From NCBI RefSeq assembly GCF_900107995.1, contig NZ_FNUM01000004.1, forward strand, positions 238,514 to 302,513: a stretch of DNA of 64,000 bases. The letters run 5' to 3'. Below, in pieces: positions 1-7,082 of the stretch (positions are counted from its first letter, which is position 1; every line of letters starts with the position of its first letter). This DNA is from Alcanivorax sp. DSM 26293. Its GTDB lineage: Bacteria > Pseudomonadota > Gammaproteobacteria > Pseudomonadales > Alcanivoracaceae. Under the pieces are notes generated by a model. That model was not told the DNA's origin. It searched no databases and saw nothing but the letters and a program-made list of their open reading frames with translations. The translations under genes and the position numbers were made by a program.

Positions 1-111
1 TTGCAGCTTGTGGAGGAGTTCGTGCCGGAGGGTGCTACACCATCGGGCAATGTCCAACCACAGTCGGCACAGGAACTCAGCCAGAAATTAGCCGGGAAGA
101 AGGCAGGCTAA
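1..111 (+). CDS. C-terminal end of an unidentified protein (partial)
   Basis: An open frame runs from the first base to a TAA at 109-111 and encodes the last 36 residues of a protein that begins outside the window. The tail is Gln/Ser/Lys-rich and low in complexity (ends LAGKKAG), which does not allow a family call. Its stop overlaps the stop of the convergent repressor gene on the other strand, a tight packing seen in phage and island DNA. It could also be a chance open frame; only the sequence upstream would tell. Confidence 0.4.
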   Translation: MQLVEEFVPEGATPSGNVQPQSAQELSQKLAGKKAG

Positions 112-437
112 TCAATCATGGCCAGCAGACCTTGGCGACGCTTAACGGACAGGCGCCGATAGCCCTTGAGCAGTTGGGCTTCGGCGTCATTACGTACCTG
201 AGCGTCATACTTGGACTTCAGCTCTGAGGCACCCTCAACCTGATCACCGCAGATCAGATGATCCAGCGATACACCGAGGACCGCCTTCAACTTCGGCAGT
301 AAACGAAATCCGGGCGAATCACGGCCATTTTCCCAGGCGGATATCGTGGATTTGGTCACATGAAGCTCGTCGCCCAACTGCTCTTGGGTCAGACCCAACG
401 CCAACCGTGCTGCCTTCAGGCGCTCGGGAAAGCTCAT
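108..437 (-). CDS. XRE-family HTH regulator, phage-repressor type
   Basis: Predicted cytoplasmic DNA-binding regulator of about 109 residues. The N-terminal two thirds is a standard Cro/C1-type helix-turn-helix (SFPERLKAARLALGLTQEQL, then KSTISAWENGRDSP as the recognition segment), followed by a short charged tail rich in Lys/Arg. The ATG at 437 is chosen because GGAG lies 8-9 bases upstream; a longer frame back to 467 has no better ribosome site. It reads away from the membrane-protein gene at 688, leaving a 250-bp divergent promoter region that includes the palindrome CCTTAAGG at 511-518, a possible operator. The family normally represses its own promoter and neighbouring island or prophage genes; the target here is inferred. 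Confidence 0.85.
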   Translation of the reverse strand: MSFPERLKAARLALGLTQEQLGDELHVTKSTISAWENGRDSPGFRLLPKLKAVLGVSLDHLICGDQVEGASELKSKYDAQVRNDAEAQLLKGYRRLSVKRRQGLLAMID

Positions 438-687
438 CACGCCCACTCCATCAATCTGATAGAGCAACGCTACGGCAGTGCCATACCTCTGTCGTACCGG
501 AATACTTGACCCTTAAGGTATAGCATTGCAATACTTTGCGAGTCTTGAATTACATAACACTCAAACTGAGACACACCTTCCAAACCAGCGGACACAGCGC
601 TTGGGGGAGACCGCCCTTCCCAGGCACAGCACTCGACCTGTGCTTGGCTAAAAACCATGGAAGGACAGCCACTACAAGGAATGAACA

Positions 688-1248
688 ATGGAAAACAGTA
701 CCACCGGGAACGAGATCTGGTTCTACGAACTCAACGGGGAAAGGAAGGGGGGCGTTTCTGAAACCGATCTTATCACCCTGATCAGCAACGGCACACTGCG
801 CCACGGATCATCCGTCTGGAAGAAGGGGTTCGCGGACTGGACCAACATCGAAGATACCCAGCTTCGGGAACACTTTGATGATACGACCCCACCGCCGCTA
901 ACCGGCGCCAAAGTCAACAACACCGTTGTATGGATTCTGGCGTTTGCCCCACTGATCGGCCTCACCCTGGAATACTTTGTGGCCTACATGGTTCACAGCA
1001 GCGAGTACCGTGCCGAGCAAGCCGTTGCCAGCGGCCATTTCATTTACATCACTCTCATACTCAATATTGCCCTGTCTTTCCTGGATGAAAAGAGACTCAA
1101 GAAAGCCGGCACTGACACCAGCACATTTGGTGGATGGGTGTGGCTGGTGCCCGTCTATCTCTACCAACGATCCCAAGCCCTGAAGCAGAACCTGGCGTAC
1201 TTCATCGTCTGGATCGTCTGTTTCCTATTAATTGTGGTTGGTGCTTAA
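688..1248 (+). CDS. GYF_2 (DUF4339) domain membrane protein
   Basis: The first 50 or so residues match the GYF_2 domain, a small fold that binds proline-rich peptides: WFYELNGERKGGVSETDL followed by a tryptophan in VWKKGFADW. The rest holds about four hydrophobic segments (near residues 77-100, 115-132, 145-160 and 168-186), so the protein should sit in the inner membrane with the GYF domain on the cytoplasmic face. An AAGGA ribosome site precedes the ATG. It lies 39 bp before a lipoprotein gene read the same way, so the two are probably co-transcribed. The cellular role is unknown; GYF_2 membrane proteins often sit in poorly characterised accessory clusters. Confidence 0.75.
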   Translation: MENSTTGNEIWFYELNGERKGGVSETDLITLISNGTLRHGSSVWKKGFADWTNIEDTQLREHFDDTTPPPLTGAKVNNTVVWILAFAPLIGLTLEYFVAYMVHSSEYRAEQAVASGHFIYITLILNIALSFLDEKRLKKAGTDTSTFGGWVWLVPVYLYQRSQALKQNLAYFIVWIVCFLLIVVGA

Positions 1249-1287
1249 GCCAATCACATCATGGAACGATTTTAAAAGAGAACCATC

Positions 1288-2076
1288 ATGAAAAACCTCA
1301 AAGTAGCCCTAGCATGCATTTCCCTGGCAGCCCTATCCGGGTGCTCTTCTGAAATAGACGTCATTCGGGAAGGGCGCCTTGAATTACTCCCTGAATATAA
1401 AGTTGGCCAGGCCCTGGATAACCGTAAGCTTTGTGAGAGCACAGACTGGTCTGTCATTGAGGACGAACGGGGCCGAGATGTCGTTCGTTACACCTGTAAT
1501 TTCAAGGACATAGAAAAGAATTACAGGGATACAGCAAATGAAATGATCGATGCTGCAAAAAACGACAGCAGGCTGATCACATTGCAGGAAAGGTTAAACG
1601 AACTCGAATCAGAAATAGCGAGAGAAAAACAACTATTAAAGAAAGCCCAAAATCATATCGATAGCGGTAATTCTTGGACTGAAAGGAAAACAGAAAACGG
1701 CTCCAGCTACACGGTTTGGCCTCGTGTCAAACAGCAATCAATAGCCGATATTGAGAATCACGAAAGAGAGGTCCGGAGCATAAAAAACCAAATCTCGATG
1801 ATTGAAAAAGAAAACCAGGACTCCCTCTCTCTGGCTCAGGAGACTCTTGAGAAATACAAAGGAGCCAGGGCCTTTGAAACCATTGACTGGGTGGTAATGG
1901 AGGACGAAAGCTTCATGGTGCTTTCCGGAAGCATGCATCATACCAACATATTCAAAGATACCATCGAAGAAACGCCACACGAGAACATACAGTCCGCCCT
2001 CTACCTAATTTACAACGAAAACTTCGACACACTATTTGCTTATGAAGATGCCCTACAGCAAATAGCGGAGCTTTGA
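1288..2076 (+). CDS. Coiled-coil lipoprotein, function unknown
   Basis: A 262-residue protein with a lipoprotein signal: the hydrophobic start ends in the lipobox LSGC with the modified Cys at residue 19. Serine at +2 predicts sorting to the outer membrane by the Lol rule. Residues about 85-200 are rich in Glu/Lys/Gln with regular spacing (ITLQERLNELESEIAREKQ and a second stretch near 150-195), predicting two coiled coils. Two Cys (in RKLCES and RYTCNF) could form a disulfide. The gene follows the GYF_2 gene by 39 bp and ends just before a strong terminator hairpin. No enzyme motif was recognised. Confidence 0.7.
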   Translation: MKNLKVALACISLAALSGCSSEIDVIREGRLELLPEYKVGQALDNRKLCESTDWSVIEDERGRDVVRYTCNFKDIEKNYRDTANEMIDAAKNDSRLITLQERLNELESEIAREKQLLKKAQNHIDSGNSWTERKTENGSSYTVWPRVKQQSIADIENHEREVRSIKNQISMIEKENQDSLSLAQETLEKYKGARAFETIDWVVMEDESFMVLSGSMHHTNIFKDTIEETPHENIQSALYLIYNENFDTLFAYEDALQQIAEL

Positions 2077-2108
2077 TCATACTTCAATAAGACCCAGTCG
2101 CTGACTAG

Positions 2109-2133
2109 AACGGGCAGCGAATCTGCCCGTTTT
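2109..2133 (+). terminator. Rho-independent terminator after the lipoprotein gene
   Basis: A 9-bp stem AACGGGCAG/CTGCCCGTT around the loop CGAAT is followed by a short T run. It ends transcription of the 688-2076 pair 33 bp after the stop codon; the next gene starts at 2161 with its own ribosome site. Confidence 0.85.
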
Positions 2134-2160
2134 ATCATCTCCTCAAACTAGGACAACTCA

Positions 2161-2517
2161 ATGAGCAAAGATATTGACATCGAAAAATACACCTCCGAAG
2201 ACATCACTACTGAAAAGCTCTCCGAACTCATTGCCAAGAAAGCTTCCTTTCAAATTGTCGCGGTCAAGAACATCAGCTCCGTGGTAAATAAAGTCGAGGG
2301 AGCCATTGAAAAAAAAGGGCTACGTTGCCGCGTGTACACAGAATACAGAGCGGCCTCCTTAGCCAGCTTCGCTATCCCGACTGGCTTTACCCAGGTTACT
2401 GGCTTTGCCTCAGTGATTGGCATCGCCGCTCATAACCTCGCCACTTTCAACCCTGATTATGAGATAGGCAAGAACAAACCTGCCGGCAAAGTGACCGTCA
2501 TTTACAAAAAGGACTGA
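2161..2517 (+). CDS. Hypothetical 118-residue protein
   Basis: The family was not recognised. It has an acidic N-terminus (MSKDIDIEKYTSEDITTEKL) and an alternating Lys/Val middle. A glycine- and alanine-rich stretch near residues 65-97 (ASLASFAIPTGFTQVTGFAS...) is hydrophobic enough to be a membrane-associated hairpin. The C-terminus is a basic beta-like strand ending KVTVIYKKD. AGGACA precedes the ATG by 6 bases. It lies behind the terminator of the GYF/lipoprotein unit, so it probably has its own promoter or depends on read-through. The size and glycine-rich hydrophobic segment could suit a small immunity-type or pore-forming protein, but that is speculation. Confidence 0.55.
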   Translation: MSKDIDIEKYTSEDITTEKLSELIAKKASFQIVAVKNISSVVNKVEGAIEKKGLRCRVYTEYRAASLASFAIPTGFTQVTGFASVIGIAAHNLATFNPDYEIGKNKPAGKVTVIYKKD

Positions 2518-2647
2518 TTCTCCACAGAATCAGTTAGTCGATCAGCCCACTTCAGGTTGGTGTACAAACTCTTCTTATACATATTCGGGATGGCAAAACC
2601 CTACACCATCAAGAGGATTTGCGAACTCGAAACAACGGCAAAGAAGA

Positions 2648-3178
2648 TCAGTAACCCATGTCCTGATTTTGGGCTTGCTCGGCTAGGGAACGCATGGCTT
2701 CCTGACTCTGCTCATCCCGTCTTACTTCGATCAAAAGCTGATCCCAATCATCGGGAGGGTGGCCACTTTTCAACATCTTGCGGAAAACCCGGTAGGCATC
2801 ATCGGAGCTCTCATACGCCCGCTTGGTGCCTTCATCATTGACCCAAGCATAGACAATAACCTTGCTTGAGGCGTGGTAGCGAAAGAACAACCGGTATTGC
2901 TGAAAGAACTTCGCACGGAACCAGTGCTTGTAATCCTCACCAAGCGTGCCCCCCTGCCGGAAATCCGGTTTTGTAGGGTCCTGCGGGATGACCTCGAAAG
3001 CCAGCTTGGCAATCGCAGCTAACCGCTTGGTGGCATTTTTCTTGGTGAACCCCTCAGGATTTTTTTCCTTAAGGCTTTCGACTTGCCTTGCCAGGGTTTC
3101 AAGCTGTTCCAGAAATAATGGGTGAGCGAAGACCGCCCAACCATTGATAGTCAGAGCGGTCGATTGCCTCCCACTCAT
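2648..3178 (-). CDS. yhaV: YhaV-family toxin (type II TA, ribonuclease)
   Basis: Toxin half of a PrlF-YhaV module. YhaV proteins are RelE-superfamily ribosome-dependent mRNA endonucleases that stop translation. The family pattern is clear: an N-terminal GWAVFAHPLFLEQLE, a central segment with VIPQDPTKPDFRQG and GEDYKHWFRAKFFQQYRLFF, then KVIVYAWVNDEGTKRAYES. At 176 residues it is slightly longer than the usual 150-160 because of an acidic C-terminal tail. The ATG overlaps the antitoxin stop by 4 bp, so translation should be coupled. Expression is expected to follow the palindromic operator at 3535-3577 upstream of the antitoxin. Confidence 0.93.
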   Translation of the reverse strand: MSGRQSTALTINGWAVFAHPLFLEQLETLARQVESLKEKNPEGFTKKNATKRLAAIAKLAFEVIPQDPTKPDFRQGGTLGEDYKHWFRAKFFQQYRLFFRYHASSKVIVYAWVNDEGTKRAYESSDDAYRVFRKMLKSGHPPDDWDQLLIEVRRDEQSQEAMRSLAEQAQNQDMGY

Positions 3179-3498
3179 TCATCGTCTTCCTGTAAAGACG
3201 CATCCAGATCAACCTCGACACCCTTCGTCAGCGACTGGATACGCTGCATTAACGCATCCTCAACCGCAAGGATGTGCTCCGGATGCTCGGCGATATCACT
3301 CGCCAGGAAATCCAGGAACGACCCCAGAGCCGGGTCATCGCCTTCGTTGGTAGCGCGGGTCAAGACCACTTCGCCGTTTTGGCGGATGACATACTGAATC
3401 TTGTCTCGCTTATTGAGCTTGAGAGCACGACGAACCGTTTCCGGCACGGTGGTCTGATACCGATCTGTCAGCGTGGATTCAACTTCAAGGGTGGCCAT
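3175..3498 (-). CDS. prlF: PrlF-family antitoxin (SohA)
   Basis: A 107-residue antitoxin with an N-terminal swapped-hairpin AbrB/SpoVT-type DNA-binding domain: STLTDRYQTTVPETVRRALK then DKIQYVIRQNGEVVLTR. The acidic C-terminal half (AEHPEHILAVEDALM, ending LDASLQEDDE) is the likely toxin-neutralising and protease-sensitive part. In this family the antitoxin, alone or with YhaV, represses its own operon. The start has a strong AGGAGG ribosome site, and the promoter region carries two GCATTAC-type inverted repeats. It is the first gene of the two-gene minus-strand operon. Confidence 0.93.
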   Translation of the reverse strand: MATLEVESTLTDRYQTTVPETVRRALKLNKRDKIQYVIRQNGEVVLTRATNEGDDPALGSFLDFLASDIAEHPEHILAVEDALMQRIQSLTKGVEVDLDASLQEDDE

Positions 3499-3534
3499 GG
3501 CCGCCTCCTGCGCGATGGGGGATGACAGGCAGAT

Positions 3535-3577
3535 GGTAATGCAACCGCATTACATGCGTCAATGCAATCGCATTACC
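3535..3577. promoter_or_regulatory. Paired palindromic operator for PrlF-YhaV
   Basis: GTAATGC-AACC-GCATTAC (3536-3553) is a perfect 7-bp inverted repeat with a 4-bp spacer. A second copy, AATGC-AATC-GCATT (3561-3574), has the same spacer length, with centres 23 bp apart. Outer GGTAATGC and GCATTACC also face each other. It lies 37 bp upstream of the prlF start, where an autorepressor site is expected. Confidence 0.7.
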
Positions 3578-3584
3578 AAAAACA

Positions 3585-3773
3585 TCACCCCACCTGATCC
3601 CTCTCTCCAATTCTCTCCAGAATCCAGGATTCCACCTCGTCAGAGACCCACCCCGTTGCACGGGCACCCAGCGGAACCGGCTTTGGAAAGACCCCGTCCG
3701 CAATCAGCTTGTAAATGTAGGACCGTCCCAGGCCGGTGGTATCCATCACTTCTTTCAATCGCATGATTCTCAT
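3585..3773 (-). CDS. AlpA-family transcriptional regulator
   Basis: A 62-residue MerR-like/excisionase-type winged helix protein. MRLKEVMDTTGLGRSYIYKL and PKPVPLGARATGWVSDEVESW are the standard AlpA pattern. AlpA proteins control integrase expression and excision of P4-type satellites and islands. The ATG at 3773 is used because AAGGAG lies 7 bases before it; the frame extends two codons further to a TTG. It sits just downstream of the inovirus Gp2-like gene on the same strand, a pairing common in integrated satellites. No integrase is visible in the window, so the partner may lie to the left or be lost. Confidence 0.9.
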   Translation of the reverse strand: MRIMRLKEVMDTTGLGRSYIYKLIADGVFPKPVPLGARATGWVSDEVESWILERIGERDQVG

Positions 3774-3833
3774 GAGCAATCTCCTTCATCTCATGAGATG
3801 CGGCATGGCGGTAAAAACTAACCAGCCTGACCA

Positions 3834-4520
3834 CTACCGACGACTGCATCCAAAGCTATTGGAGCCATCCCCATATCGCTTGGTCTCGGCCTTGGCGAAG
3901 TAGCTAAGTCTCCTGAATAGATCCACATACCGGTCGAATATCGTCACTGAGTTCGCATCAATGTAGTAGGTCCCATTGGTAGGGAAATGCACTAGCCACT
4001 GGCCAGCACCCCAAGGAAGCCTCAGCGCACTGCACCAGGCGCTACGGATTCTTCCCGACATATTTTCCGCTGCGATCCTTTCCTCTTCTTCCGGGTGGCC
4101 ATTACAGCCGAATGCCCCGAGATAGCGGTAAGCGTCTCCGTTCAACAATATGCAACAATGGTAATGGCGATGGCGCGATATGTTTTGCTCTCTCGCCCAA
4201 ACATATCGGAGTTCGCAGGAGTGCACTCTCTGTCCCTGCCTGGCCTTTCTCAATTGGTGGGCGTTGATTTTCGCCTGCAGAGATTCAAAGAAGCTCGATA
4301 TCACACTGGAGTCTGGCTCAGGGAAGTCGACAGGGATTCTGAGATCGAAGCGGATAGCCGTGGTTCGTCGATACCTGTCCACCGCCTTCTTCATGGTTTC
4401 CAGGATTCTCTCAAGATACTGCTCAATGTAGGGAGAGTGCTTGGGCAGCAGCGGAAGACCGTTCCATTCAGTGCCTTCCACTAAGGTCAGGTTGGGGTTG
4501 TGGGGATGTCGTGTTGCCAT
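3834..4520 (-). CDS. Inovirus Gp2 / YagK-YfjJ family protein (rolling-circle type)
   Basis: A 228-residue protein of the inovirus-type Gp2 family found in P4-like islands. The core has RFDLRIPVDFP (strand with conserved Arg/Asp), the charged YVWAREQN and the histidine cluster SRHRHYHCCILLNGDAYR. That cluster resembles the HUH metal-binding motif of rolling-circle initiators. The C-terminal part (TYYIDANS...FDRYVDLFRRLSYFAKAETK) is also family-typical. A replication role for the integrated element is inferred from the family; I did not identify the catalytic tyrosine with certainty. It lies immediately upstream of alpA. The start at 4520 has only a weak GGACAC ribosome site. Confidence 0.82.
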   Translation of the reverse strand: MATRHPHNPNLTLVEGTEWNGLPLLPKHSPYIEQYLERILETMKKAVDRYRRTTAIRFDLRIPVDFPEPDSSVISSFFESLQAKINAHQLRKARQGQRVHSCELRYVWAREQNISRHRHYHCCILLNGDAYRYLGAFGCNGHPEEEERIAAENMSGRIRSAWCSALRLPWGAGQWLVHFPTNGTYYIDANSVTIFDRYVDLFRRLSYFAKAETKRYGDGSNSFGCSRR

Positions 4521-4840
4521 GTCTGTGTCCTATTCGTTGTTGAACACAAGAACAGGCACACACGTAATTTCTTACTCGGATTAGCCTCCACCACGCTATA
4601 GCCATTGGCTACCAAGCGTACTTCAATGATAAAACCTATATATCTATAACAGACAGCTGAGATGCCTGAGAAAGGCACACTGCAGCGCAGCCATCAAGGG
4701 GCTCACCCTGAAGGGCAACCAAATTTCACTCTGGAAATATATGATGCACTGAAACCAGTTTTCCTCTCTTCCTACCCCATTTGAAAGTCCCGACACTCAC
4801 AGTCGCCAGACCTAAGACCCTCTCTGGATTTAGACAACCT
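4521..4840. other. 320-bp A+T-rich gap without a recognisable gene
   Basis: This lies between the start of the Gp2-like gene and the end of the next minus-strand gene. It is A+T-rich with runs such as CCTATATATCTATAAC, plausible as a promoter for the Gp2-alpA unit. No tRNA, repeat or convincing reading frame was seen. Confidence 0.4.
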
Positions 4841-6226
4841 CTAATCTGACAATCCACCGCCGAAACCTTTTCGTAGCCCCATATGAACCAAAGAGGCATC
4901 TTTAATCTCCGTCTCTTTATTCAACCGCTCCCAGCGCTTTTTCCCTCCCTGAAAATCCCGAAACAGGAATATGCTCTCTTCCAGCTGCTTCTCACTCCCT
5001 GGGAAAATAGCCAGGGTCCATAACCTTCCGGTCTCAGCATTGATCAGCTGATACGAGCTATAAATCCTAAATTTGGTGCTCTCACACAAAAAACACTCCA
5101 AATCAGCCCCCTTCAGAGCCTCCTTATAGAGGCTCATGGCCGCATCAGCCCATTTCTTCACCCCATGATCGACCAAATACTCCAACACAGTAGGCAACAG
5201 CGCCCTCTTGTCTTCGGCCATATGCTCAAACCAATGCTCCGTACCCAGCTCTCGCCCCAAATCCTCACTTAATGATTCACCCTCCCCATCACCAAGGCCA
5301 TCCTCATCCACAACTCTCCTTTCAAGAACAAGGCATGCATGCTGGGCCAATAGACAGGCGAGATGCCCTGCAGTCTTAAACCACGGTCTATCCCGGAAAT
5401 ATTCGCTCCAACCAGCCGGCAATCCCTCTCTTTGCTCAATCTTAGCCAGCTCCTCCTTATCAAGCCTCCTAAAAGTTCTTGCTCCAAAAAGGCCATAGAA
5501 ATCGCATATCCTATCAAGCGGCCTCCAAGCCAACCGATCGAATACATAGATACAATGGACCCTATCCTCCCCGAAGAAAGAATGCCCTAAATTGAGCCAA
5601 TAGACCCCTGGCCTTCTCCCAAACAGATGTTTACTGCTAATACCGGGTAGCCAGTTTCCGAGCACCCCAACCTCAGCAAGTTGATTGAGCGCATACCGAA
5701 ACTGTGACTTTTCAAGTCCCGCCATCTCTCTCAAAGCCTTCTCCCCATAGCCACTGACATACCCTGTCTTATCAGCAGACATCACAAGCACCCCGAGCAA
5801 GACCAAGCTGTTCACAGTCAGCGCATCGCTCCCCTCTTCCCTTTTCACCCGAATCCGACCCAACCTTTCATTTTGGCAAAAGAGCCCCCTGATCAGATTT
5901 TGATTTAGTGAAAAAGCCTTATCCCCCTCTACTAACGCAGCCAGCCTCTCAATATTGATTCTGAAGCTTTTCTGTCTCCTACCCCTTTTGCTCTCAGCTC
6001 CCGGCATAGGGCAGAGCTCAACCACACCTACCTCAACCCAAGCATTCCTAGAGCTGCTCACATAGCGGTCATTGAGCTGGATCTTTTGTGCTAGATCTTT
6101 TACTTTATCCGTGACGGTGTTGGTCCCGTAGCGCCTCCAAACCGCAATGAGGAAATACTTGTCTATTGCAGACACCCGGTCATCCCGGAGTTTGAGAGCC
6201 CAGCAGATAACATCTTCGTTAGTCAC
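4841..6226 (-). CDS. Unrecognised 461-residue protein with two winged-helix-like segments
   Basis: No family was recognised. Two segments read like winged-helix DNA-binding units. The first is at about residues 20-95 (DKYFLIAVWRRYGTNTVTDK, then NDRYVSSSRNAWVEVGVVEL). The second is at about 135-205 (LTVNSLVLLGVLVMSADK, then GLEKSQFRYALNQLAEVGVL). The C-terminal half is acidic and helical (DEDGLGDGEGESLSEDLGRE) with no enzyme motif seen. The start is GTG with GGGGAT upstream. The A+T-rich DNA and codon use stand out from the core genes, suggesting transfer. It is divergent from the 6377 gene across a 150-bp gap containing a perfect inverted repeat. A transcription regulator or replication protein of the island are both possible. 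Confidence 0.6.
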   Translation of the reverse strand: MTNEDVICWALKLRDDRVSAIDKYFLIAVWRRYGTNTVTDKVKDLAQKIQLNDRYVSSSRNAWVEVGVVELCPMPGAESKRGRRQKSFRINIERLAALVEGDKAFSLNQNLIRGLFCQNERLGRIRVKREEGSDALTVNSLVLLGVLVMSADKTGYVSGYGEKALREMAGLEKSQFRYALNQLAEVGVLGNWLPGISSKHLFGRRPGVYWLNLGHSFFGEDRVHCIYVFDRLAWRPLDRICDFYGLFGARTFRRLDKEELAKIEQREGLPAGWSEYFRDRPWFKTAGHLACLLAQHACLVLERRVVDEDGLGDGEGESLSEDLGRELGTEHWFEHMAEDKRALLPTVLEYLVDHGVKKWADAAMSLYKEALKGADLECFLCESTKFRIYSSYQLINAETGRLWTLAIFPGSEKQLEESIFLFRDFQGGKKRWERLNKETEIKDASLVHMGLRKGFGGGLSD

Positions 6227-6329
6227 AATTAATCCCCATATTTTTACCCTAAAATTGTAGCGACTAGAGTAGCTTCGGCGCCAATGATGTTACAGCTCAA
6301 CATTTTCTATTGCATTAATCTAAAACTAG

Positions 6330-6357
6330 TTATAAACTAGTATCTACTAGTTTATAA
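6330..6357. promoter_or_regulatory. Perfect 13-bp inverted repeat between divergent genes
   Basis: TTATAAACTAGTA (6330-6342) and its exact complement TACTAGTTTATAA (6345-6357) are separated by TC. An extra half site AACTAGTT overlaps the left edge (6324-6331). It sits 20 bp before the 6377 start and about 100 bp before the 6226 start. It is a strong candidate operator for a homodimeric regulator encoded by one of the flanking genes. Confidence 0.75.
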
Positions 6358-6376
6358 CGTTACGGACACGGCAGTC

Positions 6377-7075
6377 ATGTCAATAGTCGAGCTCTTGAAT
6401 CAAGGCGATACCGCTGAATACGAATGGGCTCTGAGCTACCTACGGAAGAAAGGCTACTCTCGATCAGTCCCTCCACACGACAGCACGTTTCAGCAACTAC
6501 AACAGGTTAATCGCCTAGATAAAGAGGCAATGCGATTATTCGAGGCAGCCCTCGACCGCCACAGAAAGCGACAAGAATCAAAGCAAAAGGGGGAGAAAAA
6601 TTACAACTTTTTTCTTAGCAAAAAAGCAGACGACCAACTCACAAAATTGCGTAACGAATACCGAAAATCCGTGCCTGAGATGCTCGAGTTTCTGATCAAT
6701 CAATCAGCCAAAGATTTTGAGTGGGGGAAGAGGGAGGGAAAGCGAATGGCCATGGCAACTGCCCACACCAGAAAAGCCACTCTATTTCAGCCAGACAACT
6801 CACAAGCAATCCTAGGAAGTCAGATCGAAGGTCTTGTGAATGCTGTTCAATCCAGGGATCGAATTATCAACCAACAGATAAACATGCTATCCGAACTACA
6901 AGCAAAGCTAGAAAGCTGGGGGCTCTCCAACGAAACCCCTGGCCCAGATTATGAGACTCTAAAAGCTCAACACTTCAAGAAAACTGATCAGTCAATCCGT
7001 CTAGAGCTCGAAAAACGCCCCCAGCAACAGACCGAGACTGACCACGACAGACAAGACCAAGATACACAGGCATGA
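6377..7075 (+). CDS. Unrecognised 232-residue protein with ribbon-helix-helix-like core and coiled coil
   Basis: No family was recognised with certainty. Residues about 75-115 (NYNFFLSKKADDQLTKLRNE, followed by SVPEMLEFLINQSAKD) read like a ribbon-helix-helix: a strand, then two helices. This would fit recognition of the palindrome 20 bp upstream. Residues 155-200 (LVNAVQSRDRIINQQINMLS and on) predict a coiled coil for oligomerisation. The C-terminal 30 residues are Gln/Asp/Thr-rich and probably disordered. The start at 6377 has a poor ribosome site. It is divergent from the 461-residue gene; the two may form one regulatory or maintenance unit of the island. Confidence 0.6.
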   Translation: MSIVELLNQGDTAEYEWALSYLRKKGYSRSVPPHDSTFQQLQQVNRLDKEAMRLFEAALDRHRKRQESKQKGEKNYNFFLSKKADDQLTKLRNEYRKSVPEMLEFLINQSAKDFEWGKREGKRMAMATAHTRKATLFQPDNSQAILGSQIEGLVNAVQSRDRIINQQINMLSELQAKLESWGLSNETPGPDYETLKAQHFKKTDQSIRLELEKRPQQQTETDHDRQDQDTQA

Positions 7076-7082
7076 CCTCAAA

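Noticed and set aside
2557..2841. 94-codon plus-strand frame at the end of yhaV
   Set aside because: Mostly antisense to the certain yhaV coding region, with no ribosome site.
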